The translations under genes and the position numbers were made by a program. The notes under the pieces were generated by a model. The model saw nothing but the letters and a program-made list of their open reading frames with translations, had not been told where the DNA came from and did no database searches. Shown one piece after another: positions 34,599-43,157 of a stretch of DNA of 64,000 nt. Source of the stretch: Streptomyces hokutonensis. GTDB lineage: Bacteria; Actinomycetota; Actinomycetes; Streptomycetales; Streptomycetaceae. The first letter of the stretch is position 1. Each line of letters starts with the position of its first letter. The stretch spans positions 248,001 through 312,000 of the forward strand of contig NZ_BARG01000031.1 in the NCBI RefSeq assembly GCF_000376565.1, given 5' to 3'.

Positions 34599-36601
34599 AG
34601 TACCGCAAGCAGTTCGACCGCCAGGTCGTCCGCGAGGACGTCTGGATCCCCACCCGGGACGGAAGGACCCGGCTGCACGCCCGTATCTGGCGGCCCGTCG
34701 ACGCCGAGGCGGACCCGGTGCCCGCGCTGCTCGAATACCTCCCGTACCGCAAGAGCGACTGGACCGCGCCCCGGGACGCCCAGCGCCACCCCTGGTACGC
34801 GGGGCACGGCTACGCCTCGGTCCGCGTGGACATCCGTGGGCACGGCGACAGCGAGGGTCTACCCGGCGACGAGTACGACGCGCAGGAACTCGCGGACGGC
34901 GTGGACGTCGTCAACTGGCTTGCCGCACAGCCCTGGTGCACCGGCAAGGTGGGCATGTTCGGCATCTCCTGGGGCGGCTTCAACTCCCTCCAGATCGCCG
35001 CGCTCGCTCCCGAACCCTTGAAGGCGATCGTCACCGTCTGCTCCACCGACGACCGCTACGACAACGACGTCCACTACACGGGCGGCGCCGTCCTCGGCAT
35101 CGACATGCTCGCCTGGGCCGGCACCATGCTCGCCTTCGCCGCCCGGCCGCCGGACCCGGCGAGCGTGGGCGAGGACCGCTGGCTGCCGATGTGGCGCGAA
35201 CGCCTCGACGCCCTCGAACCCTTCCTGCACACCTGGCTCGACCATCAGCAGCGCGACGACTACTGGAAGCACGGCAGCGTCTGCGAGGACTACACCGCGA
35301 TCGACGCGGCCGTCCTCGCGGTCGGCGGCTGGAACGACCCGTACCGGGACACCGTGCTGCGGCTCGTCGAGCACCTGCCCGGCGACCGCGTCCGGGGGAT
35401 CGTCGGCCCCTGGTCGCACCAGTACCCCGACCGCGGTCTGCCGCCCGGTCCGGCGATCGGCTTCCTCCAGGAGACCCTGCGCTGGTGGGACCAGCACCTC
35501 AAGGGCGTCGACACGGGCGCGATGGACGAGCCCCTGCTGCGGGCCTGGATCACCGACCCGGTCCCGCCGGCGACGTCGTACGACGTACTGCCCGGCCGTT
35601 GGGTGGGCGACGTCAAGTGGCCGAGCCCGACGGTCAGTTGGGACGCACGACCCCTCGGTACGAGCACTGAGCCCGTCCTCGTGCGGTCCCCGCAGCACAC
35701 CGGCCTCGACGCCGGGCGTTTCTTCCCCTTCGGGAACGCGAGCGACCTGCCGCCGGACCAGCGAGAGGAGGACGGCCGTTCGGTCTGCTTCGACTCCGAG
35801 CCGCTCACCGAGCGCGTCGAGATCCTCGGCCGCCCGCGCGTCCGGCTTCGCCTCGACAGCTCCGCCCCGCGCGCCCATGTCGTCGCCCGGCTGTGCGACG
35901 TCGCCCCGGACGGCTCCTCCACGCTGGTCACCCGTGGCGTGCTCAACCTGCTGAGCAGGCACGGCCGGGACCGGGCCGTCGAGTGGACACCGGGGACGTA
36001 CGAGGACGTCGAGTTCGAGCTGACCGGCATCGGCTACGCGATCCCGCCCGGCCACCGCGTCCGGGTCGCCGTGTCCGACACCTACTGGCCGTGGGTGTGG
36101 CCGCACGGCCAGCGCGGCGAGCTGCGGGTCGTGCCGGCCGAGAGCGCCGTACGACTGCCCGTGCGCGAAAGCGGATCGGAGCCGCCGATCCGCTTCGAGG
36201 AGCCCGAACAGTCGGTCCCGCTCGACGTGATCTACGACCGGCCCGCAGGGCCGACGCCCGAGCGGCTGGTCACGCACGATGTCGCCAAGGGGGAGTGGAC
36301 GCTGGAGGTCGACCCCAACTACGGGGGCTCGCGGACGTATCCGGACGGGCTGCGCTACGAGGAGAGCGCGCGGGAGACGTACCGCATGCGCAGCGACGAC
36401 CCGCTGTCCGCGCACGCCGCCTCGGAGTGGCGAATCCGGTTGCGGCGCGGGGACGACTACGACGCTGAGATCATGGCGCGGACGGAGCTGCGCGCCACGG
36501 CCGCTGACTTCGTCATGGACAGTCGCGTCGAAGCACGGGCGAACGGAGAGACAGTGGCCGAGCGAGCATGGCACCGCACCACCCCGAGGACGTCGGGATG
36601 A
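34595..36601 (+). CDS. CocE/NonD family hydrolase (X-Pro dipeptidyl-peptidase S15 type)
   Basis: A 668-residue alpha/beta hydrolase. The nucleophile Ser is in FGISWGGF near residue 125. The later GGWNDPYRDT (Asp region) and GPWSHQYPD (His) complete the triad. A jelly-roll X-Pro C-terminal domain begins near residue 400 (VEILGRPRVRLRLDSSAP). There is no signal peptide, so it acts in the cytoplasm. Family members cleave Xaa-Pro peptides, cocaine, acylated antibiotics or glutaryl amides. Placement at the end of a peptide-importer operon suggests hydrolysis of the imported amide or ester compound. Confidence 0.9.
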   Translation: MKYRKQFDRQVVREDVWIPTRDGRTRLHARIWRPVDAEADPVPALLEYLPYRKSDWTAPRDAQRHPWYAGHGYASVRVDIRGHGDSEGLPGDEYDAQELADGVDVVNWLAAQPWCTGKVGMFGISWGGFNSLQIAALAPEPLKAIVTVCSTDDRYDNDVHYTGGAVLGIDMLAWAGTMLAFAARPPDPASVGEDRWLPMWRERLDALEPFLHTWLDHQQRDDYWKHGSVCEDYTAIDAAVLAVGGWNDPYRDTVLRLVEHLPGDRVRGIVGPWSHQYPDRGLPPGPAIGFLQETLRWWDQHLKGVDTGAMDEPLLRAWITDPVPPATSYDVLPGRWVGDVKWPSPTVSWDARPLGTSTEPVLVRSPQHTGLDAGRFFPFGNASDLPPDQREEDGRSVCFDSEPLTERVEILGRPRVRLRLDSSAPRAHVVARLCDVAPDGSSTLVTRGVLNLLSRHGRDRAVEWTPGTYEDVEFELTGIGYAIPPGHRVRVAVSDTYWPWVWPHGQRGELRVVPAESAVRLPVRESGSEPPIRFEEPEQSVPLDVIYDRPAGPTPERLVTHDVAKGEWTLEVDPNYGGSRTYPDGLRYEESARETYRMRSDDPLSAHAASEWRIRLRRGDDYDAEIMARTELRATAADFVMDSRVEARANGETVAERAWHRTTPRTSG

Positions 36602-37263
36602 CGGCCGCCAAGCCCCCGCAGGCCGCCAAGGCACCGCGCCGTGCCGTCGCCGCCGCCGCCCGCACCCGGCAGCCCACCGAGGTGCGCCGGCGGCTCATCG
36701 TCGAGGCGGCCGTCCCGCTGATAGCGGAACGCGGCTACGCCTCGGTCGGCGTGCGGGACGTGGCGGCCGCCGCCGGGGTCTCCGTCGGTACCGTCACGTA
36801 CCACTTCGGCAGTGTGCAGGAGATCCTGTCCGAGGCGATGGTCCTGCACATCGAGCGCTACTACGCCGAGTTGCACGAGGCCGCCGAGCAGGCGACCAGC
36901 GGGGCGGAGGCGCTGCGGCTGCTGGTCGACGCGCTGTTCACCGAGGACACCGACCGGCACTGGCGGATGTGGTTCGACTACTGGAACGCCGGTGAACAGG
37001 GCACCGACGAGGCCTTCAGCAGTGGGCAGGCCCGGCGCTACGAGAGCTGGCACCAGCAGATCCGCGCCCTGGCCGAACGGGGCGTCGCCGACGGCGAGTT
37101 CCGCTCCGACGACCTCGACGGCTTCACGGTCCGCTTCGCCGCCCTCGCCGACGGCCTCGCCCTGCAACGGCTGCGCCAGGCACCCCCGTTGACCACCGAG
37201 GACGCCCGCCGTCACCTCAACCGGCTCATCGAGACGGAGCTCGGGCGCCGATCACCCGCGTGA
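36598..37263 (+). CDS. TetR family transcriptional regulator of the importer operon
   Basis: A 221-residue repressor. The HTH is VRDVAAAAGVSVGTVTYHFGS, preceded by a basic Ala-rich arm. The C-terminal ligand domain contains HWRMWFDYWN, a BetI-like phrase. ATG 36598 overlaps the hydrolase TGA, so it is co-translated and likely autoregulates the operon, possibly through the repeat cluster at 29391-29421. The 3' end overlaps the convergent SGNH gene by 38 bp. Confidence 0.9.
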   Translation: MTAAKPPQAAKAPRRAVAAAARTRQPTEVRRRLIVEAAVPLIAERGYASVGVRDVAAAAGVSVGTVTYHFGSVQEILSEAMVLHIERYYAELHEAAEQATSGAEALRLLVDALFTEDTDRHWRMWFDYWNAGEQGTDEAFSSGQARRYESWHQQIRALAERGVADGEFRSDDLDGFTVRFAALADGLALQRLRQAPPLTTEDARRHLNRLIETELGRRSPA

Positions 37264-38119
37264 TCTCCCTGGCCATGCGCAGGATGCCGGGGGAGCGGAC
37301 CGGACACGGTCTCGGCGTCGAGGTCGTCGGCGCCAGGCAGAAGTGCAGGTAGTCGTCGTCCCGGTGCAGGGCCGTACGGCCGTTGCCGGGCTGGGTGCAG
37401 TAGTCGGGGTGGGCGCGCTCGTAGGTGGTGCACGGGAGGTACTGGGTCCAGGTGTAGCGGGCGCCGGCGGGGCTCACGGCCTTCCCGGCGTCGGCGACGG
37501 TGTCGTCCGTGGACCTGGCCTGCGCCTCGTAGAGCGCGTTCACCGCCCGGACGCGCTCGGGGGTGATCGGGTCGGGGCCCTGCAACACCCAGACGACGGT
37601 GGGCCGTTGGGTACCTCCGGCGGTCGCGATCTGCGCGGTGAGCTTCCTGATGTCGGAGGCGTACCGCCGCAGATACGTCTGCCGGTCGGCGTCGTAGGTG
37701 ATCCCGTCCATGCAGGGCGTGTAGCCCCACGCGTTGCCCCAGAACTGCAGGATCACGAAGTCCGGGTGCAGCGCGCGCACCAGCGCCGCCGCCTTGTCGC
37801 CGTCCGGCACCAGGGAACGCGCCCCCGTGCCCTCCAGGTAGTCGCACAGTGTGGTCCCCGAGTACGGGGCACTCGTGTACGTCGCGTCGAGCCTGCCGCG
37901 GAGTTCCTGCCCGAGCACCCGCTGGCTCTCCATCGCGAGGGAGTCCCCGAGATACAGCACGCCGGGCGCCGACTTCACCGGGGCGACGGGGACTTGTCGA
38001 TGGGTCGTGGCGCGCACGGACGGGGTCGGCGGCGGGACCTCGGGCCCGGACGCCGGGTCCGTGCACGCGCCGAGCAGCACTCCGGCCAGCAGTACACCCA
38101 CGATCCACGGCTTCCGCAT
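37226..38119 (-). CDS. SGNH/GDSL hydrolase-type lipoprotein
   Basis: A 297-residue lipoprotein. The signal MRKPWIVGVLLAGVLLGAC ends in a lipobox Cys. The SGNH block I is YLGDSLAMES with the Ser, and the later D-D-D-Y-L-H-F supplies Asp and His. GYTPCMDGITYDADRQTYLRRY is typical of the actinomycete SGNH group, probably acting as an extracellular esterase or O-acyltransferase-like enzyme. ATG 38119 is chosen because it opens the signal peptide; the longer upstream frame is shadow coding. Confidence 0.85.
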   Translation of the reverse strand: MRKPWIVGVLLAGVLLGACTDPASGPEVPPPTPSVRATTHRQVPVAPVKSAPGVLYLGDSLAMESQRVLGQELRGRLDATYTSAPYSGTTLCDYLEGTGARSLVPDGDKAAALVRALHPDFVILQFWGNAWGYTPCMDGITYDADRQTYLRRYASDIRKLTAQIATAGGTQRPTVVWVLQGPDPITPERVRAVNALYEAQARSTDDTVADAGKAVSPAGARYTWTQYLPCTTYERAHPDYCTQPGNGRTALHRDDDYLHFCLAPTTSTPRPCPVRSPGILRMAREITRVIGARAPSR

Positions 38120-38196
38120 ACGGCGACTCCCGCCCCGGGCACCGGCAAACGGCTCCCCAGGCAAGCACAGGCAGGGTGAAGGTGGAAGACGCTCCG

Positions 38197-39864
38197 CTAC
38201 TCCAGGCGCTCCAGCAGGTCGAGCAGATCGGTCAGCGGGAGCGGCTTGGCGAGATGGGCGTCGAAGCCCGCCGTCCGGGACAGCGAACGGTCGGTGCCCC
38301 GGCTGAAGCCGGAGACCGCGATCAGCCGGAGCCGGTCCCCGTGCGGCCGGGCCCGTACCGTACGGGCCACCGTGTAGCCGTCGGTGTCGGGCAGGCCCAG
38401 GTCGCACAGGACCACGTCGAAGACGTCGGACTCGGTCGCGGTGAGCGCGTCGGCGCCGGTGTGGACGGCGGTGACGTGGTGGCCCTGGCGTTCCAGGAGG
38501 GTGCGGTAGGTCGCGGCGAGGTCGGTGTTGTCCTCCACGATCAGGATGGCGAGTTGGCGCCGGGCGCGGGGTGGCGCGGACGGGCGTGCCGGTTCCGGAG
38601 CCGCCTCGTCGGCCCGCGGCAGCAGGACCGTGAACGTCGCTCCCTTGCCGGGGCCTTCGCTGTGCGCGCTGATCCGGCCGCCGTGCAGTTCGACCACCGT
38701 ACGGGCGACCGCGAGTCCCAGACCGAGCCCCTCGGGCGTGTTCGGGCCCGCCGGGGCCGCCCGCACGAACACCCCGAACAGGTCCTCGGCCTGGGCGGGT
38801 TGGAAGCCTATGCCGTCGTCCCGCACGGTCAGCCGGGCCTGCTCGTCCTCGACCGTGAGCCGGACCTCCGTACGGCCGCCGGGCGGGGAGTACTTGAGCG
38901 CGTTGGACAGCAGGTTCGTCAGCACCTGGGCCAGCCGCAGCCGATCCCCGTCGACCACAACGGGCGTGTCCGGCAAGGTCAGTTGGAGGGTGCGCTCCTC
39001 GTGTCCGAAGAGGCTCCTGATGTCGGCGCAGGCGCTCTCGACCACGGACCGTACGTCGACCCGCTCGGACACCAGCTCAAGTCGGCCGGTCAACGCCCGT
39101 GTCCCGTCCAGGAGATCGTTGCTCATCCGCACCAGCGTGCCCAACTGCCGCTCCAGGACCGAGAGTGCGGGAAGGCCGTCGTCCGGCAGGTCCAGTGCGA
39201 GCAGTTCCACGGCCGCGCAGGCCGCGGCGAGCGGATTGCGCAGTTCGTGCGAGAGCGTGGCGATGAACCGGTCCTTGGCCCGCTGCTCCTCCCTCAACTG
39301 TCGTCCGGCAGCGTCCAGTTCGGCGTTGGCGCGGCTCAGCTGCTCGTTGACCTCGCGGATCTCCCGGGCCCGTACGAACAGGTCGATCTCCATGCCCTCG
39401 GCCCGCATCTGCGCCTCGGCGGCGGCCCGTTCCTGCTCCCGGCCGACCCGGCGCAGATGCACGAAGTCCGTGACGTCCTCGACCCGGTGGATGATGTGCG
39501 TGACCCGTCCCTCGGCGTCCAGGACGGGGGAGTTGACGGGGCTCCAGTACCGCTCGGCGAAACCGCCCGCCTCGCCGGTCGGGATGTCGTAGCGCTGGAG
39601 GGCCATCGTGTCCTTGCGGCCCGTGGCCACCACCGACTCCAGCGAGCGGCGCAGGTTGGCGACGCCGTCCGCCGAGGGGTCGTCGGGGTTGTCGGGGAAG
39701 ACGTCGAAGATCCGTTGCCCGACGATCGTGCGTTCCGTACGGGTGGCCGCGAGATACGCGCGGTTGACCTCGACGATGGTGAAGTCGGGGCTGAGGATCA
39801 GCAGCGGGGAGAGCGAGGAGTCGAAGAGCAGCCGGAAGTCGGGGGTCGTGAGGGGCGGTGACAT
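38197..39864 (-). CDS. Soluble PAS hybrid histidine kinase/response regulator
   Basis: A 555-residue cytoplasmic kinase with no membrane helix. A PAS domain lies at about 10-145 (LLFDSSLSPLLILSPDFTIVEVNRAYLAATR), then a coiled coil near 150-200. HisKA has the H-box SHELRNPLAA, and the HATPase has NLLSNALKYS, RDDGIGF and GLGLGLAVARTVVELHGG. A receiver domain closes the protein from about 425 with phospho-Asp in VVLCDLGLPDTDG. It is encoded 8 bp after the response regulator and likely phosphorylates it. The PAS ligand is unknown. Confidence 0.92.
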   Translation of the reverse strand: MSPPLTTPDFRLLFDSSLSPLLILSPDFTIVEVNRAYLAATRTERTIVGQRIFDVFPDNPDDPSADGVANLRRSLESVVATGRKDTMALQRYDIPTGEAGGFAERYWSPVNSPVLDAEGRVTHIIHRVEDVTDFVHLRRVGREQERAAAEAQMRAEGMEIDLFVRAREIREVNEQLSRANAELDAAGRQLREEQRAKDRFIATLSHELRNPLAAACAAVELLALDLPDDGLPALSVLERQLGTLVRMSNDLLDGTRALTGRLELVSERVDVRSVVESACADIRSLFGHEERTLQLTLPDTPVVVDGDRLRLAQVLTNLLSNALKYSPPGGRTEVRLTVEDEQARLTVRDDGIGFQPAQAEDLFGVFVRAAPAGPNTPEGLGLGLAVARTVVELHGGRISAHSEGPGKGATFTVLLPRADEAAPEPARPSAPPRARRQLAILIVEDNTDLAATYRTLLERQGHHVTAVHTGADALTATESDVFDVVLCDLGLPDTDGYTVARTVRARPHGDRLRLIAVSGFSRGTDRSLSRTAGFDAHLAKPLPLTDLLDLLERLE

Positions 39865-39872
39865 GGCGGCTC

Positions 39873-40547
39873 TCAGGGGTCGAGGCGGTAGCCGTAGCCG
39901 CGGACCGTGGTGATCCGGGGCGCGGGCGTGGGGAGTGCCGCGAGCTTGCCGCGCAGGCGGTACACGTGCTCGATCACGGTGGCGGGCTGCTGCCAGGAGG
40001 CGCCCCAGATCCGGTCGAGGACCTGCTCGGTGGAGAACACCCGGCCGGGCGCCTCGCCGAGCATCTCCAGCAGGGCGTACTCCTTGGGACGCAGGGTGAG
40101 GAGGACGCCGTCGGCGGACGCCTGGCGGGCGGCCGTGTCGATCCGCAGTGAGCCGACCTGGATCACGGCCGGGGTCTCCGGCGGCTGCGACCTGCGCAGT
40201 ACCGCCCTGATGCGGGCCACCAACTCCCGTTGTGAGAACGGCTTGACGAGGTAGTCGTCGGCGCCGATCTCCAGGCCCGCCACCCGGTCGGCCTCCGCGC
40301 CCCGGCCGGTGACCACGATGACCGGAAGCCGGCTGGTGGAGCGGAGCGCCCGCAGGAGTTCCAGGCCGCTGCCGTCCGGGAGTCCCAGGTCGAGGACGGC
40401 GAGATCGATGCGGCTCTCGTGGAGGACGGACTTGCCGGCGCGGGCGTCCATGGCCCAGGTGACGGTGAATCCCTCGTGCTCCAGGTAGGAACGGCACATC
40501 AGTGCGAAATCGGGTTCGTCCTCGATCAGTGCCAGGTGCGGACGCAT
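39873..40547 (-). CDS. OmpR-family response regulator
   Basis: A 224-residue two-domain regulator. The receiver has LIEDEPDFALM, the phospho-Asp in LAVLDLGLPDGSGLE, the switch region VTGRGAEAD and the Lys in DDYLVKPFSQRELVAR. The winged-helix output domain runs from about 125 (LTLRPKEYALLEMLGEAPGRVFSTEQVLDRIWG). It is the first gene of the two-component unit, and its ATG follows a 230-bp region shared with the divergent STAS gene. Confidence 0.92.
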   Translation of the reverse strand: MRPHLALIEDEPDFALMCRSYLEHEGFTVTWAMDARAGKSVLHESRIDLAVLDLGLPDGSGLELLRALRSTSRLPVIVVTGRGAEADRVAGLEIGADDYLVKPFSQRELVARIRAVLRRSQPPETPAVIQVGSLRIDTAARQASADGVLLTLRPKEYALLEMLGEAPGRVFSTEQVLDRIWGASWQQPATVIEHVYRLRGKLAALPTPAPRITTVRGYGYRLDP

Positions 40548-40778
40548 TCCGCATCACCCGGCCCGACCTCGGCCCGCTCGTTGTGTCGCTGATGAGCGGG
40601 CGTTGATGCCCCGACCATGTGGCGAAGGTAGAACAGGAGGTACCCACGGTTCAAGGGGGAGCCGCTCGGGGGAGTTCCGGCGCGGGCTCGTGCGGTGCGG
40701 GGATGTCGAAGCCGCCGCACGGACCCGCGCCGGATCGTGCGCCCGCGCGCGACAGGCACGGAACGGGGACGGAACACC

Positions 40779-41171
40779 TTGCACGAGAAAAGCCTGGAGC
40801 CGGTGACCGCGGCGGCCTGGCCGGCGCCCGGCGACCATGCCCTGCTGGGCGCCAGGGACGGCCTGCTCGTCGTCGACCTGCACGGCGACATCGATCTGGC
40901 GACCACGACCCCGCTGCGCGAGTGGCTGGACTCCGTCGTCGCCCTGCGCGCGCCCGCCTACGTCGTCGATCTGCGCCGTACGACGTTCATCGACTCCACC
41001 GGACTCAACCTGGTGCTGCGTTTCCGCCGCCGGGTGCGGGAGCACGAGGCGGGCTTCGCCGTGGTGTGCGCCCCGCGCACCGTGCGCCTGTTGCGGGCGC
41101 ACGGCACGCTGGACGTCCTCGATCCGGCGCCCGGTCTCCCGGAGGCGGCCTCCAGGATCGCCGGCCGCTGA
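40779..41171 (+). CDS. STAS domain protein (anti-sigma factor antagonist type)
   Basis: A 130-residue STAS protein. LVVDLHGDIDLATTTPLREWLDS, YVVDLRRTTFIDSTGLNLVLRFRRRV and RTVRLLRAHGTLDVLD follow the SpoIIAA/RsbV pattern. FIDSTG carries the Ser that an RsbW-type kinase would phosphorylate. A TTG start at 40779 is preferred (GGGGA about eight bases upstream); GTG 40803 is possible. It is convergent with the GPP methyltransferase gene, 4 bp between stops. Confidence 0.83.
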   Translation: MHEKSLEPVTAAAWPAPGDHALLGARDGLLVVDLHGDIDLATTTPLREWLDSVVALRAPAYVVDLRRTTFIDSTGLNLVLRFRRRVREHEAGFAVVCAPRTVRLLRAHGTLDVLDPAPGLPEAASRIAGR

Positions 41172-41175
41172 GACC

Positions 41176-42051
41176 TCAGACCCGGTCGGCCGCGATCAGC
41201 AGATACTGGAAGCTGCCGTTGCGGTAGGCGGTCAGAAAGGTGTCCTCGATGCCCGTGACCAGATGGTCGGCCCGGCTGCGCAGCGCCCAGTAGGGGATCG
41301 TGTCCTGGGTGAGGTCCTGGACGTGGACGGGCACCAGCCGGTTGCGGGCCATCGCCCGGAAGTACTCCGACCTGGGGTGGATGTCGCAGATGTAGTGGGC
41401 GTTGATGAGGGACACCTCGCGCGAGGCCCGGCCGTAGGTGTCGTTGTAGCAGCCGGTGATCACCACATAGCGTCCGCCGCGGCGCAGCAGCCGGGCATGC
41501 TCGGCGAACAGCAGGTCCAACTCGACGTACATCGTGGACTCGTTGTTCCACGACGCGGCGAACTCCCCTGTGGGGAAGCCGGTGTCGAGCATGTTGCGGT
41601 GGTGGTAGCGCACCTTGCCGTCGATGCCCCGGGCACGGGCCTGCGCGTTGGCGAACTCGGCCTGCTTGGCGGAGATCGTGACCCCGTCGGCCCGGCAGCC
41701 GTAGCGCAGATGCGCCACCACACTGCCCCCGCCGCGCCCGCAGCCGGCGTCGAACACCCGGTCGTCGGGGGCGAGTTGGCCGAGGTGGGAGGCGAGCAGT
41801 TCGGCCTGGGCGTGTTCCAGGCGGTGGAGTTCGGCGGTGAGCCGTTCGCGGCGCCGGACGGGGTCTGGCTCCTCCAGCACGGATTCGTCGGCCCCGCCGA
41901 TTCCGTAGTGGTGGTGGTACAGGTCGTCGATCTGTCCGAGGGCGAGGTTGACCGGGTTCTCTTCGGCGTTCCAGTAGTCCGCGACACGGCTCTGGTACGT
42001 GGACTGGGTCGGCACCGGTGGAGCTGTGGTGCCGGCGTCGGTGGTGGTCAA
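41176..42051 (-). CDS. Geranyl diphosphate 2-C-methyltransferase (MIB pathway)
   Basis: A 291-residue SAM-dependent enzyme that adds a methyl group to C2 of geranyl diphosphate, making 2-methyl-GPP. Motif I is RVFDAGCGRGGGS near residue 98. The phrases YHHHYGIGG, SWNNESTMYVELDLLFAEHARLLRRGG and DIHPRSEYF match GPP C-methyltransferases such as SCO7701. It is the third gene of the encapsulin-cyclase-methyltransferase operon, 49 bp after the cyclase gene. Acidic and His residues in the substrate pocket are kept. Confidence 0.92.
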   Translation of the reverse strand: MTTTDAGTTAPPVPTQSTYQSRVADYWNAEENPVNLALGQIDDLYHHHYGIGGADESVLEEPDPVRRRERLTAELHRLEHAQAELLASHLGQLAPDDRVFDAGCGRGGGSVVAHLRYGCRADGVTISAKQAEFANAQARARGIDGKVRYHHRNMLDTGFPTGEFAASWNNESTMYVELDLLFAEHARLLRRGGRYVVITGCYNDTYGRASREVSLINAHYICDIHPRSEYFRAMARNRLVPVHVQDLTQDTIPYWALRSRADHLVTGIEDTFLTAYRNGSFQYLLIAADRV

Positions 42052-42100
42052 CGGTGACTCCTAGCGTGGTGCGTCTGACGGGACGTCAGGGACCGGACTC

Positions 42101-43141
42101 TTACCAGTAGTTGGGCAGGTGGTAGCGGTGGGTGTTGGTCGCGTGCCACTCGTGGTTGCCGGACACCCAGGCGGCCAGGCCCTCGGTGTAGCGCGCGACG
42201 AGGGGCGAGGTCGCGGAGAGCGCCGCGGACTCCTCGTCGAAGGCGTCCATGATCCGGTTGTGGATCTCGACGGACTTCAGATAGGCGGCCTTCAGCCCGC
42301 ACCGCTCGTCGGCAGCGACGACCTGCGGGAGGTTGAGGTGGTCCGGGTCGCTCGCGAGCTCCCTGGTGAAGGAGTACAGGTCGTTGACGATCGTGGTGGC
42401 GTTGCAGGCGAGAGCCGTGACCCGCTGGATCTCGGGCCGGGCGTAGACCTGTTCGGGCAGTTCGTAGCCGTCGACCGCGTCCACGATGGACAGACAGGGC
42501 CGGAAGTTGTTGAACTGCCGCATCACCAGGTACTCCCACACCCGGGGCTTGTACCGGATCTCGGCCCACGCGGCCTCGGCGAGATAGCCGAGGTGCAGCC
42601 GGGCGAGGTCGTGCACGATCCGGTCGGTCTGGCTGGGGGTGGCGAGGAGGGCGTAGTCCTGGATCGCGAAGTGGTACGAGCGCAGCGGGCCGTCGGTCTG
42701 CACGCCCTGGCGCCACTCCTCCTCCAGCTCGGGGGTGGAGTGGAACGGGTCGAGCGCCGACTGCGCGAAGATCAGCCGCCCGCCCAGCCCCCGGTGCGAG
42801 CCGCCCTTTCCCTCGTCCTCCTCGCAGTAGCAGTTGTCGACGATGTTCTCGGCGAGCAGCAACTTGCCTGCCGCGGTGAGCCGTTCGAGGTCGACCGCCC
42901 CCGGGTGCTGGAGCACCACGGCCCGGCCGAACTGGAACCCGGCGAAGTCCCCGCCCCACGCGGCCGGGAACAGATCGAGGCCGCGCGCCCAGGTCTCCAG
43001 TCTGCGGTCGAGCTCCGCGGCCTTCTCCGGGTCCGCGGGTACTGCCGGGCGGTAGGTGAGTCCGGGGATCGCTCCGGTGCGCCGGGCCCGCAGAGTGCTC
43101 GCCAGGTTCGGCGGGCCGGGCAGCGGGAGGGAGGTGGTCAT
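42101..43141 (-). CDS. 2-methylisoborneol synthase-like terpene cyclase with short N-terminus
   Basis: A 346-residue class I terpene synthase. The C-terminal NSE metal motif is N253-D-L-Y-S257-F-T-R-E261, and the end HRYHLPNYW has the RY pair. HLGYLAEAAWAEIRYKPRVWEYL and MRQFNNFRPC match MIB synthase (SCO7700 type). Two oddities are visible. The Asp-rich motif is D102-N-C-Y-C-E-E-D with a three-residue Gly/Lys insertion after it, where known enzymes have D-D-C-Y-C-E-D. The disordered Pro-rich tail is only about 25 residues, against roughly 100 or more in SCO7700. The product may be 2-methylisoborneol or a related methylated monoterpene. Confidence 0.9.
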   Translation of the reverse strand: MTTSLPLPGPPNLASTLRARRTGAIPGLTYRPAVPADPEKAAELDRRLETWARGLDLFPAAWGGDFAGFQFGRAVVLQHPGAVDLERLTAAGKLLLAENIVDNCYCEEDEGKGGSHRGLGGRLIFAQSALDPFHSTPELEEEWRQGVQTDGPLRSYHFAIQDYALLATPSQTDRIVHDLARLHLGYLAEAAWAEIRYKPRVWEYLVMRQFNNFRPCLSIVDAVDGYELPEQVYARPEIQRVTALACNATTIVNDLYSFTRELASDPDHLNLPQVVAADERCGLKAAYLKSVEIHNRIMDAFDEESAALSATSPLVARYTEGLAAWVSGNHEWHATNTHRYHLPNYW

Positions 43142-43157
43142 GAGCTTCTCCAGGCCG

